A stretch of DNA of 31,034 nt. Source: a virus. The notes below the pieces were generated by a model. The model saw nothing but the letters and a program-made list of their open reading frames with translations. It ran no database searches and had not been told where the DNA came from. This document shows, in pieces, positions 1 to 6,508 of this stretch; position 1 is the stretch's first letter, and each line of letters begins with the position of its first letter. Both the position numbers and the translations under genes were made by a program. The stretch lies in the IMG/VR virus record IMGVR_UViG_3300020141_000913, positions 1-31,034 of that record; one strand, 5' to 3'.

Positions 1-8
1 CCCCCCCC
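1..8. other. Left-end C homopolymer
   Basis: The sequence opens with eight C. The right end finishes with a longer C run. Matching homopolymers at both ends fit an assembly that broke at a C tract, real or introduced by library preparation, more than biological sequence with a function. Confidence 0.8.
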
Positions 9-283
9 ATGTTTTCCGTATGGTGGGTAAGGTGGATGACTTCGGCTTTCCAGTCGGGCGGGAGTTCATCTGTCTCGGTGTGGTTTGACCACCAGCGCGT
101 TCCAGATGCCTTTTTGATGCGCTTTTTTTGTTTTAGCGGTTTTGTCTTGGGACAAATAATTCGCAGGCTTTTTTCGACCACCAATGACTCTGGCAAATTT
201 GTCAGCTCATGGCATAAAATCTGATCCAAAACATGACGGATCTTTTTGTTTAGTGTCCGAAAGGAGGCTTCTTTTCTTGGCAT
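1..283 (-). CDS. Partial gene running off the left end, unknown function
   Basis: Reading leftward from an ATG at 281-283 gives about 90 codons with no stop until the C run, so the 3' end is missing. The product starts MPRKEASFRTLNKKIRHVLD. It then has a helix-like stretch, a basic patch (about residues 46-60, rich in K) and a Trp/His-rich region (RWW near residue 63, DW near 77, several His near 84-88). It begins 18 bases after the stop of the ribbon-helix-helix-like gene on the same strand, so the two are probably co-transcribed. I do not recognise the family. If the genome is circular, the frame would continue through the C tract, and two of the three possible frames stop within a few codons. 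The overlapping rightward frame at 9-224 has a less protein-like composition and is judged a shadow. Confidence 0.5.
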   Translation of the reverse strand, partial: MPRKEASFRTLNKKIRHVLDQILCHELTNLPESLVVEKSLRIICPKTKPLKQKKRIKKASGTRWWSNHTETDELPPDWKAEVIHLTHHTENMGG

Positions 284-301
284 CGGACTCGAGACATTAC
301 A

Positions 302-730
302 TCACGCGGTTTTTTTTGGGAGCTTTTTCGATGCTGAATGGGCGCCTTTTTTACTATCTGCTTTGGCTTCTGTTTTTCTTGCAGCGGCGAGGCGGCGCAT
401 TTCAGCTTCAAAGGCCATACGCATTTCCGGCGGCAGGCCGTTGGGGTAAAGTTCTTCGGGGATGATGATCTTGTCGTCGGCATCAGCATGCCCTGGTGAT
501 GCTGCTTTCCCCTTCGTTTTGCCCTGGCTGCGTTGAGTGCTTTTTTCTGAGTTGAGCGCTTCGGCTCTCAGCTCGGCGGTATCTCTTCGCACGAGTGTCT
601 GCACATAGCGGGAAAACATGGTCTCCCCCTCCTCCTTCATCCGGCGCTGAGCCAGGAGATACATATCCGCATCAAAGGAAATGGTCCGGCGCTCGCATAT
701 ACTGGTCTTGTTTTTGGGTTTGTCGCTCAT
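302..730 (-). CDS. Ribbon-helix-helix-like regulator (142 aa)
   Basis: The N-terminal part has the pattern of a ribbon-helix-helix DNA-binding fold: a beta-strand-like RTISFDADMYLLA, then amphipathic helices to about residue 47 (RYVQTLVRRD). The C-terminal two thirds is low-complexity and charged, ending in a Lys/Ala-rich tail (KKLPKKTA). The start at 728-730 (MSDKPKNK) is preferred over an in-frame ATG 69 bases upstream, because that extension is hydrophobic, lies in the intergenic operator and weakens the fold. The first 50 residues resemble the divergent rightward protein at 832-1014 (RTIS..., ...YIQFLVARD), so the two are probably related regulators. It is likely a lysogeny or early-gene repressor that controls itself; that role is inferred from position only. 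Confidence 0.65.
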   Translation of the reverse strand: MSDKPKNKTSICERRTISFDADMYLLAQRRMKEEGETMFSRYVQTLVRRDTAELRAEALNSEKSTQRSQGKTKGKAASPGHADADDKIIIPEELYPNGLPPEMRMAFEAEMRRLAAARKTEAKADSKKGAHSASKKLPKKTA

Positions 731-831
731 AAGTGAATCAAATTTCACACTGAGTATGAAAAAAAACAACAAAATGTGAAAATAAGGTCTTGACCCCATG
801 CGTCATTATTCATACTTTCCGCGTCATCAGT
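731..831. promoter_or_regulatory. Divergent promoter/operator region with repeated AGTATGAA sites
   Basis: This 101-base gap separates two divergent ribbon-helix-helix-like genes. AGTATGAA occurs at 753-760 and 829-836 on the + strand, and its complement TTCATACT at 809-816. The last + copy covers the ATG of the rightward gene. A 7-base inverted pair, TTTCACA (743-749) and TGTGAAA (775-781), lies between. TTGACC at 790-795 may be a -35 box for the rightward gene, but the -10 (TACTTT, 813-818) is weak. The arrangement fits cooperative dimer binding by one or both flanking regulators. Confidence 0.5.
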
Positions 832-1014
832 ATGAAAAATGCAGCACGCAAAAAAACGGAAAAGCGGACCATCTCGATGCCGCGCCAACTTCTCCAAGAT
901 GCCCTGGAACGCAGTAAACAAGAGCATCGGAGCCTTTCGAGCTACATCCAATTTCTTGTAGCACGCGATGCGGAAAAAGCCCGCGAGAGCGAGCAAATTT
1001 CCTTCCACGCTTAA
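832..1014 (+). CDS. Small ribbon-helix-helix-like regulator (60 aa)
   Basis: A compact protein with a basic N-terminus (MKNAARKKTEKR), a strand-like RTISMPRQLL and two helices ending SSYIQFLVARDAEKARE. This is the length and layout of ribbon-helix-helix (Arc/CopG-like) repressors. It resembles the N-terminal domain of the leftward neighbour at 302-730. The ATG at 832 is chosen over an in-frame ATG at 790, which would add 14 residues lying in the operator. No Shine-Dalgarno sequence is visible, and an AGTATGAA site covers the start codon, so binding there could block both transcription and translation. It heads the rightward early gene chain. A Cro-like role in the switch is inference. Confidence 0.65.
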   Translation: MKNAARKKTEKRTISMPRQLLQDALERSKQEHRSLSSYIQFLVARDAEKARESEQISFHA

Positions 1015-1033
1015 CCCCTAAAAAAAACGAGAA

Positions 1034-1234
1034 ATGAGAATCTCCGACCTCCAAAAAGTATGGGTGGATGCGGATCTCGCTGCCGCCCACGCCAGCGTCC
1101 TTTGGGACTCCGAGCTGGAGGAGGCCTGTGTGAATCTCCGCCGCGCGGCCGGTCGCGTGCTTACCGCCCTCGGGCAGGAGCGCACGCTGGCTCGACTGCG
1201 CGCCACCTCCCACCGCCAGGAGGACGCTAAATGA
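1034..1234 (+). CDS. Small early protein, helical, unknown (66 aa)
   Basis: The product (MRISDLQKVWVDADLAAAHA...) is mostly alpha-helical with alternating acidic and basic residues, and has no membrane segment. It starts 19 bases after the upstream regulator stop, following an A-rich leader. Its last codon overlaps the next start (ATGA at 1231-1234), so the two should be translationally coupled. It is the first of a chain of small early genes. No family recognised. Confidence 0.6.
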   Translation: MRISDLQKVWVDADLAAAHASVLWDSELEEACVNLRRAAGRVLTALGQERTLARLRATSHRQEDAK

Positions 1235-1371
1235 GCCTCTTCCTCTGCGAAGGCATCGACCGCACCGGAGCCATCGTGCGCTGCACGCTCCGCGCCTGCG
1301 GCTACGGCGACGCCAAGACCCGCTTTTTTCAAACCCACGGAATCCTAGCAACCCACATCACAAAACAATGA
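1231..1371 (+). CDS. Tiny Cys-containing early protein, unknown (46 aa)
   Basis: The frame runs from ATG 1231 to TGA 1369-1371, overlapping the upstream stop and the downstream start by four bases each (ATGA). The peptide begins MSLFLCEGIDRTGAIVRCTL and has three Cys (residues 6, 18 and 23). The stacked ATGA junctions on both sides are the main evidence that it is translated. No function assigned. Confidence 0.5.
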   Translation: MSLFLCEGIDRTGAIVRCTLRACGYGDAKTRFFQTHGILATHITKQ

Positions 1372-1487
1372 TTGATCCAAACGACCCCGCATCCGTATGC
1401 CGCTCGCTCGGCTACTTCCTGCAATACCTCACCACCATGCTGCCGCTCGTCGGCCTCGCCTTGGCAACCTGGAGGCTCGCCAAATGA
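1368..1487 (+). CDS. Tiny single-span membrane peptide (39 aa)
   Basis: ATG 1368 overlaps the preceding stop and TGA 1485-1487 overlaps the next ATG. A short polar N-terminus is followed by one hydrophobic segment at about residues 14-34 (GYFLQYLTTMLPLVGLALAT) and a positively charged end (WRLAK). This is consistent with a single transmembrane helix in the inner membrane. The function is unknown; small early phage membrane peptides can act in host takeover or superinfection exclusion, which is only a possibility here. Confidence 0.5.
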   Translation: MIDPNDPASVCRSLGYFLQYLTTMLPLVGLALATWRLAK

Positions 1488-1744
1488 GCTACTGGGCAAT
1501 CGACACCGAAATGGAAGGCCTCAACCTCGGCACCAAGAGCGTCTTCGGGCCATTCCAGACCCGCAAAGAGGCCGATGCCTTCATCTGCCGAGATTTTAAA
1601 AACTGGTGGCAGGAATCCGAAGTCCCCCTCGCTGACCGCGATTCTGAGTCGGCAGGAGCCTGGATTATTCTGGAACAGAAGGCCGTCGTGCGTCCGGTGG
1701 GGATCCCTCAGGTCAAGGTCGAACTCGTGGAGGAGAAGAAATGA
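1484..1744 (+). CDS. Early acidic protein, unknown (86 aa)
   Basis: The protein starts MSYWAIDTEMEGLNLGTKSV and has a Trp pair near residue 42 (KNWWQESE) and an acidic/basic C-terminus (VELVEEKK). The start at 1484 gives an ATGA overlap with the upstream gene. An in-frame ATG at 1397 would put a Pro/Arg-rich extension across the neighbouring reading frame and is rejected. The region with FGPFQTRKEADAFI resembles a small alpha/beta fold, but I cannot name a family. Confidence 0.65.
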   Translation: MSYWAIDTEMEGLNLGTKSVFGPFQTRKEADAFICRDFKNWWQESEVPLADRDSESAGAWIILEQKAVVRPVGIPQVKVELVEEKK

Positions 1745-1893
1745 GCGCCGGTCTCGCCCTCTGCATCGCGGCCCTCACGATGGGCTCCTGCCTCGCCTGC
1801 TACTACCTCGGGCGCGAGAGCATGCACTCCGACATCCGCGACACCCAAGAAAAGCGCCGCCGCTGGGAAGAATGGGAGGACGAAGAGAAATGA
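1741..1893 (+). CDS. Small membrane-anchored coiled peptide (50 aa)
   Basis: Start and stop both overlap the neighbours by ATGA. The N-terminal half is hydrophobic (about residues 3-23, with three Cys and ending CYYLG). The C-terminal half is highly charged (DTQEKRRRWEEWEDEEK). This is typical of a one-helix membrane anchor with a cytoplasmic charged tail. No function assigned. Confidence 0.55.
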   Translation: MSAGLALCIAALTMGSCLACYYLGRESMHSDIRDTQEKRRRWEEWEDEEK

Positions 1894-2084
1894 ACCTCAT
1901 CGACCTGCCCGAGTGCCAACAAGGCACGCTCTGCAACCTCTGCGGAGAAGGCGACGGCCACCAACTGGCCGAACTCCACGACCGCGACCTCGGCCCCCTC
2001 TGCCACGAATGCTTCGCCCACGCCCTGCGGGCCACCGTGCTCATGCGCTGGGTCACAGCCACAGACCGCCCGACTGAAAACTGA
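1890..2084 (+). CDS. Small zinc-ribbon-like protein (64 aa)
   Basis: Two CxxC pairs, CNLC (residues 15-18) and CHEC (residues 38-41), with an intervening His-rich loop, form a likely single zinc-binding ribbon. The remainder is helical (HALRATVLMRWVTATD). The start at 1890 overlaps the upstream TGA. Such small zinc proteins in early phage operons often bind nucleic acid or host proteins; that role is inference. Confidence 0.65.
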   Translation: MNLIDLPECQQGTLCNLCGEGDGHQLAELHDRDLGPLCHECFAHALRATVLMRWVTATDRPTEN

Positions 2085-2098
2085 ACTCTGAAAACTTC

Positions 2099-2290
2099 AT
2101 GACTCTCACCGCCCACCTCGCCGCCGCCCGCCGCCACCTCGCCGCAGTGGACCGCCTCGCGCGCCGTCCCTCGCCGCAGCCGTCCCGCTCCCCTTGGCCG
2201 CCCGAGCCCCCCGCCGGCGACCGCTGGTGCACCCCCGAAGAAGTTGCCGAAGCCTTCGCCCGTCTGCGGGAGGAACTCGCCGCCGAATGA
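2099..2290 (+). CDS. Small Pro/Arg/Ala-rich early protein (63 aa)
   Basis: The N-terminus is a basic Ala-rich helix (MTLTAHLAAARRHLAAVDRL), the middle is Pro-rich (about residues 24-40), and the C-terminus is a helix (TPEEVAEAFARLREELAAE). It lies 14 bases after the previous stop and overlaps the next gene by ATGA at 2287-2290. Composition is unusually GC-rich, so spurious coding is possible, but the coupling to the next gene supports it. Confidence 0.5.
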   Translation: MTLTAHLAAARRHLAAVDRLARRPSPQPSRSPWPPEPPAGDRWCTPEEVAEAFARLREELAAE

Positions 2291-2898
2291 AACCCACCAC
2301 CGCCGAACTCGAGCAGGAAGCTCTGCTCAAAAACTTCCTCGACGGCCTCGAGCCCCTCGAAGCCGAAAAGACCCGCTCCGCCCTGCGCGGCGTCAATGCC
2401 ATAGAGAGCAGCCTACCCGTCGTGGACGATGAATACCTGGAGACCCTACCAGATCCGGCCCCATTCGATGTTGATCTTGATGAGTGGAAGCTCGCCGAAG
2501 AACTCAACCTCGGCCTCGAGGAGGCCACTCGCGTGCTGCAGTGGCATCAAGTAGAATTGGCCCGCGAGTTGGATTGGGAAATCGCCCGCACTCTGAGCAA
2601 GGTCCTCTCTGAGTTGATCCGGCCGTGCAAGAACATCCGCGCCCGCGTCTATGGGCTCATCTTTGCGACCGGACTTGACCAGGCGAACGGCCTGCACTCG
2701 CAAGCCGAGATCGCCCGTAAACTCGGTTGCACCCGCGCGCTCATAAGCCACTACACGATCGAGTGGGTCGAACTCATAAAGATTGGCATCTTCAAGTTCC
2801 GAAAATCCGAAGATTCCAGAAAGACATACAAAGACAGCGCCATACGCACCACCGTGGACCGCAAGCTCTGGTCCTGGGCAAAAGGAAATTCTTTATAA
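2287..2898 (+). CDS. Helix-turn-helix protein, early regulator or replication factor (203 aa)
   Basis: A sigma-like helix-turn-helix is visible at about residues 141-160 (SQAEIARKLGCTRALISHYT), followed by a helical end and a basic C-terminus. The N-terminal half is acidic and helical. The ATG at 2287 overlaps the preceding stop; a longer in-frame reading from 2194 would consist of Arg/Pro-rich shadow sequence. It sits ahead of other DNA-binding-like early genes and the excisionase/integrase module. It could be a transcription activator of late genes or a replication initiator. Nothing in the sequence decides between these. Confidence 0.65.
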   Translation: MKPTTAELEQEALLKNFLDGLEPLEAEKTRSALRGVNAIESSLPVVDDEYLETLPDPAPFDVDLDEWKLAEELNLGLEEATRVLQWHQVELARELDWEIARTLSKVLSELIRPCKNIRARVYGLIFATGLDQANGLHSQAEIARKLGCTRALISHYTIEWVELIKIGIFKFRKSEDSRKTYKDSAIRTTVDRKLWSWAKGNSL

Positions 2899-2903
2899 AA
2901 ACC

Positions 2904-3596
2904 ATGAAAAACACAGAACTGACACTACCAGAAGGCCTGTGCGCATTTTCGCGCGGGGCTCTCTACTTCGCCCGCACCCCGACCCAAGAGGAATGGGAGC
3001 AAATCGGGAGATATGTCCATGCCGCCCGAGGATCCAGTCTGCGCTGGATGGCCGACTGGCGCAGGGAAGGCCGACGGTATTTCGGGGATGCGGTGGTGGA
3101 AAATGCCGAGAAGCAACTGGAGTTTGAATTTCGAGACCTCAAAGCCGCCGAGGCTATCGAGAAGCTCGATGGCTACCACCCATATGCTCCCACAGATGCC
3201 CACGCTTTTGTGGCAGGAAAACTTTGCGGCAGTGTGGCGGACGCCGAGGAGTGGCTCATCAAAGCAAGTGAGCAAAAACTCACTCCACTGGAACTCCAAA
3301 AAAGCATCAAAGCCGGTGAAATCGTGCGTGAATCCACAGAAACCAAAAAGACCGGCACTGGCACTGGATCATCAGGCGTCCTAACACTCGAGGCGATCCA
3401 TATGGATTTCATCCGCTGGCACTCCCGCGTAAAAAATGACGGATTCCCTGCTGAGTGGGATGTGCGCCGCCTGGGGATGGTGGCCGACCTGCTGGAGCCA
3501 TTTCTGCTCGTGCGTAAACAAGCCGTAGAAAAAGTTTCTGTCCTCGTAAAGGCGGAGTTCGACGCCCTCAATAATAAGAAAGGGGCAGGGGAATGA
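2904..3596 (+). CDS. Helical protein, possibly DNA-binding, unknown (230 aa)
   Basis: The first 150 residues have an order I associate with a phage/plasmid protein group described as LmbU/ParB-like: a 'LP.G..F' start, a Trp-rich helix (about 30-55, with RWMADWRREGRRYFGD), a long amphipathic helix, then a helix pair ending EWLIKASEQKLTPLELQKSI. The middle is a Gly/Thr linker (KKTGTGTGSSG) and the C-terminus a second helical domain of about 75 residues. The ATG at 2904 follows the upstream stop by five bases; 59 residues of an upstream extension are shadow sequence. The role is probably regulation or replication; the family call is weak. Confidence 0.5.
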   Translation: MKNTELTLPEGLCAFSRGALYFARTPTQEEWEQIGRYVHAARGSSLRWMADWRREGRRYFGDAVVENAEKQLEFEFRDLKAAEAIEKLDGYHPYAPTDAHAFVAGKLCGSVADAEEWLIKASEQKLTPLELQKSIKAGEIVRESTETKKTGTGTGSSGVLTLEAIHMDFIRWHSRVKNDGFPAEWDVRRLGMVADLLEPFLLVRKQAVEKVSVLVKAEFDALNNKKGAGE

Positions 3597-3913
3597 GCCG
3601 CCATCCCCGCACAGATGACATCGCACGCGGCAACCATGTGGTGCCGGTGGAGTTCGCCCAAGAGATGGAATCGGAGCTTCTGACCATGAGTCGCCTCTGC
3701 GACCACCTGGCATACTGCGCCACGCACGCGCCACGGTGGCGCTCGGTGGATGAAGACATGCCGGACGACGACCAGACCGTGATCCTCCACCTCCAAGGTG
3801 GCGAAGTCTGGACCGGCTTCCACGATGCTGGCCAGTGGCGCTTCGTCTCGGCCGACCCGATCCACGAACCCGTCCTGCACTGGATGCCATTCCCCAACCC
3901 ACCCGAGCTATGA
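3593..3913 (+). CDS. DUF551-like phage protein (106 aa)
   Basis: The C-terminal half (about residues 48-106) matches the DUF551 pattern: PRWRSVDEDMPDDDQTVIL, then a Gly-containing beta hairpin with a Trp (GGEVWTGFHDAGQWRF), then VLHWMPFPNPP near the end. The N-terminal 45 residues are a separate helical region. DUF551 proteins are common in early regions of temperate phages and their biochemical function is not established. Start and stop both overlap neighbours by ATGA. Confidence 0.75.
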   Translation: MSRHPRTDDIARGNHVVPVEFAQEMESELLTMSRLCDHLAYCATHAPRWRSVDEDMPDDDQTVILHLQGGEVWTGFHDAGQWRFVSADPIHEPVLHWMPFPNPPEL

Positions 3914-4176
3914 TGGACCAAGACCGACTTTATTTTCCCTGCGAGATCGCCGAGGTGATCGGGCTCTCTCTGAGGGAGATCGCCTACATGAAGGCTAAGG
4001 GCTGCCCCTTCTACGGCCGGAAGACAACGGTGCGGTGGGTGCGGGATTTTATAGCCCGGCAGGCGGGGGCACCAATGCCGCTGCCGCCTGAGCATCCGCA
4101 AAATTCAGACGCGAATAAATCAGGTGCACGAGGCGAGTGGAGTGGTTTGTCAACCGCATCGCTTGCGACTCGCTGA
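3910..4176 (+). CDS. Excisionase-like winged-helix protein (88 aa)
   Basis: The core (about residues 5-48) reads as a small MerR/excisionase-type DNA-binding domain: FPCEIAEVIGLSLREIAYMK, then GCPFYGRKTTVRW with the Lys/Arg-rich wing. This size and its position next to the tyrosine integrase and attP fit a recombination directionality factor (Xis). The start at 3910 overlaps the upstream TGA; a second ATG at 3913 is equally possible. The last 128 bases overlap the 3' end of the convergent integrase gene, and the C-terminal 35 residues are low-complexity, so the true functional part is probably the first 55 residues. An HTH regulator without excision activity is the alternative. Confidence 0.6.
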   Translation: MMDQDRLYFPCEIAEVIGLSLREIAYMKAKGCPFYGRKTTVRWVRDFIARQAGAPMPLPPEHPQNSDANKSGARGEWSGLSTASLATR

Positions 4177-5083
4177 GCCCAGCCCTGTGACATCGAGTAA
4201 TGAATGAGACGCGCAAAGAATGGGAGGTGGCTCCGGTGGCTGCTTTGAGAGTTTTATTAAACTGGCGGTTGTGCTCGCCGCTCTTGTCGAGTGGTGGAGT
4301 GGTGCGGTCGCGCTTGTCGAAGACGGCCTTCAAGTGCTTGGCGAGCGTGTCGGGCAAGGGGACGCAAAAGCGCTTCCGCGCGTCGGTGTCATCCCGCTTG
4401 GAGTCCACGAGCGTGACCATCTTTTTCTCAAAATCGACCACATCGCGGCCGAACTCGGACTCGGAGAACCGGCAGCCGAGATGCGAGCAGATCTCGAATG
4501 CGGTAAGCATCCACGGTGCGCCCGAGCGGTCGGTGAACGCGGCCCGTGCGGCGATGAAGTCCTCGGAGGTGAGTTCTTTTTTCACCTTTGCCGCTTTGCG
4601 GGGAACTTTCGCCAGGGCGAGGGGGTTTTTCTCGGTCAACTCCCTGCGCATGGCCTCCTGCATGATGCTGGAGAAAAACTTGATCTCGAGCCTGGCGGTG
4701 TTCTTTGAAGCGCCTTGGTCGGTGCGCCAGTCCAAAAAATCCTGCACATGCTCAAAGCGGACGGCGGCCGGATGCCTGACCCGCCGCAATCGCTGCCACT
4801 CGACGAGCCGCGACCAGGCGAGCCGATACCTCTTCAGTGACCGTTTATTCGTGTAGTGCCGCTCTATGAACTCAGGAACCCAAGAAACAAAATCTCCCTT
4901 CTCAGTCGGTGCGACCTGCGCCTCGCGGCGGGACTCCTCCTCGGCCATGCGCTGCGCGCGCCGAGTGGCCTTCGGATCGGCCGCATCGCATTTCGTGGAC
5001 CTCTCCTTCCACTGCCCCGTATCGAGATCGCGATACCTCAATATCCAAAAACGGGATTTCTCGCTGCGAACCAAGTGTGCCAT
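4049..5083 (-). CDS. int: Tyrosine-recombinase integrase (344 aa)
   Basis: It catalyses site-specific recombination between phage attP and host attB. Residues 1-60 form a likely arm-binding domain and about 65-165 a SAM-like core-binding domain. The catalytic domain is about 170-330, with R205 (GCRFSE), K229 (SKRDD), H288 and R291 (HSLR), H314 (NHST) and the nucleophile Y323 (HLIYSRL), so the full R-K-HxxR-H-Y set is present. I chose the ATG at 5081-5083 (MAHLVRSEKSRFWILRYRDL); an in-frame ATG at 5101 would overlap the upstream repeat. Transcription is opposite to the early genes and ends inside the excisionase-like gene, so the two transcripts would be antisense to each other for 128 bases. 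attP candidate repeats lie directly upstream. Confidence 0.93.
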   Translation of the reverse strand: MAHLVRSEKSRFWILRYRDLDTGQWKERSTKCDAADPKATRRAQRMAEEESRREAQVAPTEKGDFVSWVPEFIERHYTNKRSLKRYRLAWSRLVEWQRLRRVRHPAAVRFEHVQDFLDWRTDQGASKNTARLEIKFFSSIMQEAMRRELTEKNPLALAKVPRKAAKVKKELTSEDFIAARAAFTDRSGAPWMLTAFEICSHLGCRFSESEFGRDVVDFEKKMVTLVDSKRDDTDARKRFCVPLPDTLAKHLKAVFDKRDRTTPPLDKSGEHNRQFNKTLKAATGATSHSLRVSFITRCHRAGLSESQAMRLTNHSTRLVHLIYSRLNFADAQAAAALVPPPAGL

Positions 5084-5092
5084 GAAGGCAAA

Positions 5093-5258
5093 CTCCCACA
5101 TGCTCCCACATGCGTCTATAAAAATGATGCAAAACGATGCAGGCTGTTGCTGTAATTCAACGATTTACGCTGGCGGGAGATTCTTACCATTACACCACAG
5201 GGCAAGTTTATTTCTTGATTTTGAAGCACTTGCGGGAGACTCCCACACGACTCCCACA
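5093..5258. other. attP: Candidate attP with four arm-type repeats
   Basis: CTCCCACA occurs at 5093-5100, 5103-5110, 5240-5247 and 5251-5258. The left pair is an exact tandem of the 10-mer CTCCCACATG; the right pair is the 10-mer GACTCCCACA repeated with 11-base spacing. The two pairs flank a segment of about 130 bases that holds a tRNA-like stretch (5172-5204). Paired arm sites either side of a core, immediately upstream of int, are the classic layout of a lambda-type attP. The gap 5114-5314 holds no gene. Confidence 0.6.
5172..5204 (-). other. tRNA 5'-half-like segment, candidate att core
   Basis: On the minus strand this segment begins TGCCCTG, followed by TGGTGTAATGGTA, which fits the tRNA box A and D-loop pattern (as in bacterial Gln or Gly tRNAs), placed seven bases from the putative 5' end. 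No matching anticodon stem, T-arm or 3' acceptor follows, so it is not a complete tRNA gene. A tRNA fragment between integrase arm repeats suggests identity with a host tRNA gene used as attB. Confidence 0.4.
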
Positions 5259-5314
5259 AATTTCTCTGCGGTTGCCGGTGTGCAACGGACGGCACTCTGC
5301 ACGGGGAGGGGGCT

Positions 5315-6508
5315 GTGAGCAAGGAAAAAGTTCCGGTAGTGGAGCGGGCGCGCAGGTATGTCTCGAAGATCGGTCCGGCGATTTCTGGAGCTGGTGGCCA
5401 CACACACACTTTGCTGGTGGCGAAGGCTCTTGTGAAGGGATTTTTGCTTCCGCATTCGGATGCGCTGGCTCTCCTCGAGGAGTGGAACCAGGGGAATGCG
5501 GATAAGTGGACTCCTGGCGAACTGGAGCACAAGTTGCGCTCGGCTCTTAATGGACCAGGGGCGGATGGGTATTTGCTCCAAGGTGCTGAAGCTCCGCAGG
5601 GGCAGCGCTTGGAGCAGAGGCCGGTCAGTAAACCTCGGCCGAAGCCGCAGTTTGATGTGGATGCTTTGCGGCGAGTGGCGGGGGATTTGGCCGAGGCGGT
5701 CGATCTCCCTTGGCTGGCGAATCGGTCTGAGGTCGATCCGGCCACGGTCTCGGCTGAGGATTTCCTCGCTCGTCTCTATAAGGTTTCCGCAGGGGAGCGT
5801 GTGGTAGTTTTTTCGGAGTATAAAAGCCAAGGGCAGGCTGTCTGGCCGACTGATAAAATTCCGACTCGTGGGCCGGAGGGGATTTGGTTTTTGGCGCAGC
5901 CCGTGGATGGGAAGTCGCGCCCGAATCCTCGGCTGGGCAAAATGTCGCGCCGGTCCGAGGAGTCGGTGTTGTCCTGGCGTTGGATGGTCCTCGAGAGTGA
6001 TGAGGCTCCGGTGCGTCTTTGGCTTGGGGCCTTGGCGAGGGTGGTGCCTAGCATCGCGGCTATAACGACTTCTGGCGGGCGATCGGTGCATGCGTTGGTG
6101 CGTGTGGATGCGGCGACTAAGGCGGAATGGGATGCGACGAAGCGCAAGGTGATGCAACTGGTGATTGCTGGTGCGGATCCTGGTGCTCTCTCGGCGGTGC
6201 GATTGACTCGTCTGCCTGCGTGCTGGCGTGGGCAGAAGGAGCAGAAGCTCCTGTATTTCGCCCCGTCGGCACCGGATTTGACGCTCGAGGACATCGTGCC
6301 TCGGAGAGATGTGTTGCGGAATTGGCGTGCGGAGGCCGTGCGGGTCTCAGCCGCCGCAGACAGGGATGGGCAGTATCCTCAACCGGATACTGCGAGGACG
6401 GCACAGGCGTGCCGGTTTTACGGGAAATTTGACGCTTGGCTGTGTGACGCAGCGGGCGAACTGGAAAGGCAAATGAAAGGCAATGAGCAAACTGACGGAT
6501 ACAATTAA
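5315..6508 (+). CDS. Primase-like replication protein (397 aa)
   Basis: The N-terminal region (about residues 8-78) carries the pattern RRYVSKIGPAISGAGGHTHT ... GFLLPHSDALALLEEWN ... KWTPGELEHKLRSA. I associate this small helical module with primase-helicase proteins of phages and elements in the Planctomycetes/Verrucomicrobia range. About residues 220-315 resemble an archaeo-eukaryotic-type primase segment, with GGRSVHALVRVDA and LTRLPACWRG. The start is GTG at 5315, preceded by a G-rich Shine-Dalgarno-like run at 5302-5311. The gene overlaps the helicase gene by 26 bases, so the two act as a split primase-helicase at the phage replication origin. Exact primase chemistry is not proven by visible catalytic residues. 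Confidence 0.65.
   Translation: MSKEKVPVVERARRYVSKIGPAISGAGGHTHTLLVAKALVKGFLLPHSDALALLEEWNQGNADKWTPGELEHKLRSALNGPGADGYLLQGAEAPQGQRLEQRPVSKPRPKPQFDVDALRRVAGDLAEAVDLPWLANRSEVDPATVSAEDFLARLYKVSAGERVVVFSEYKSQGQAVWPTDKIPTRGPEGIWFLAQPVDGKSRPNPRLGKMSRRSEESVLSWRWMVLESDEAPVRLWLGALARVVPSIAAITTSGGRSVHALVRVDAATKAEWDATKRKVMQLVIAGADPGALSAVRLTRLPACWRGQKEQKLLYFAPSAPDLTLEDIVPRRDVLRNWRAEAVRVSAAADRDGQYPQPDTARTAQACRFYGKFDAWLCDAAGELERQMKGNEQTDGYN

Noticed and set aside
9-224. Rightward 71-residue open frame at the left end
   Set aside because: It overlaps the leftward partial gene, whose reading is longer, continues past the contig edge and sits in an operon.
731-799. N-terminal extension of the leftward regulator to 799
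   Set aside because: It adds a hydrophobic stretch lying in the divergent operator; the start at 730 gives a clean ribbon-helix-helix fold.
4200-4856. 218-residue rightward frame opposite the integrase
   Set aside because: It is a shadow of the integrase gene, which has the complete catalytic set.
5172-5204. Complete tRNA gene near attP
   Set aside because: Only a 5'-half-like segment fits; no anticodon stem, T-arm or pairing acceptor 3' strand was found.
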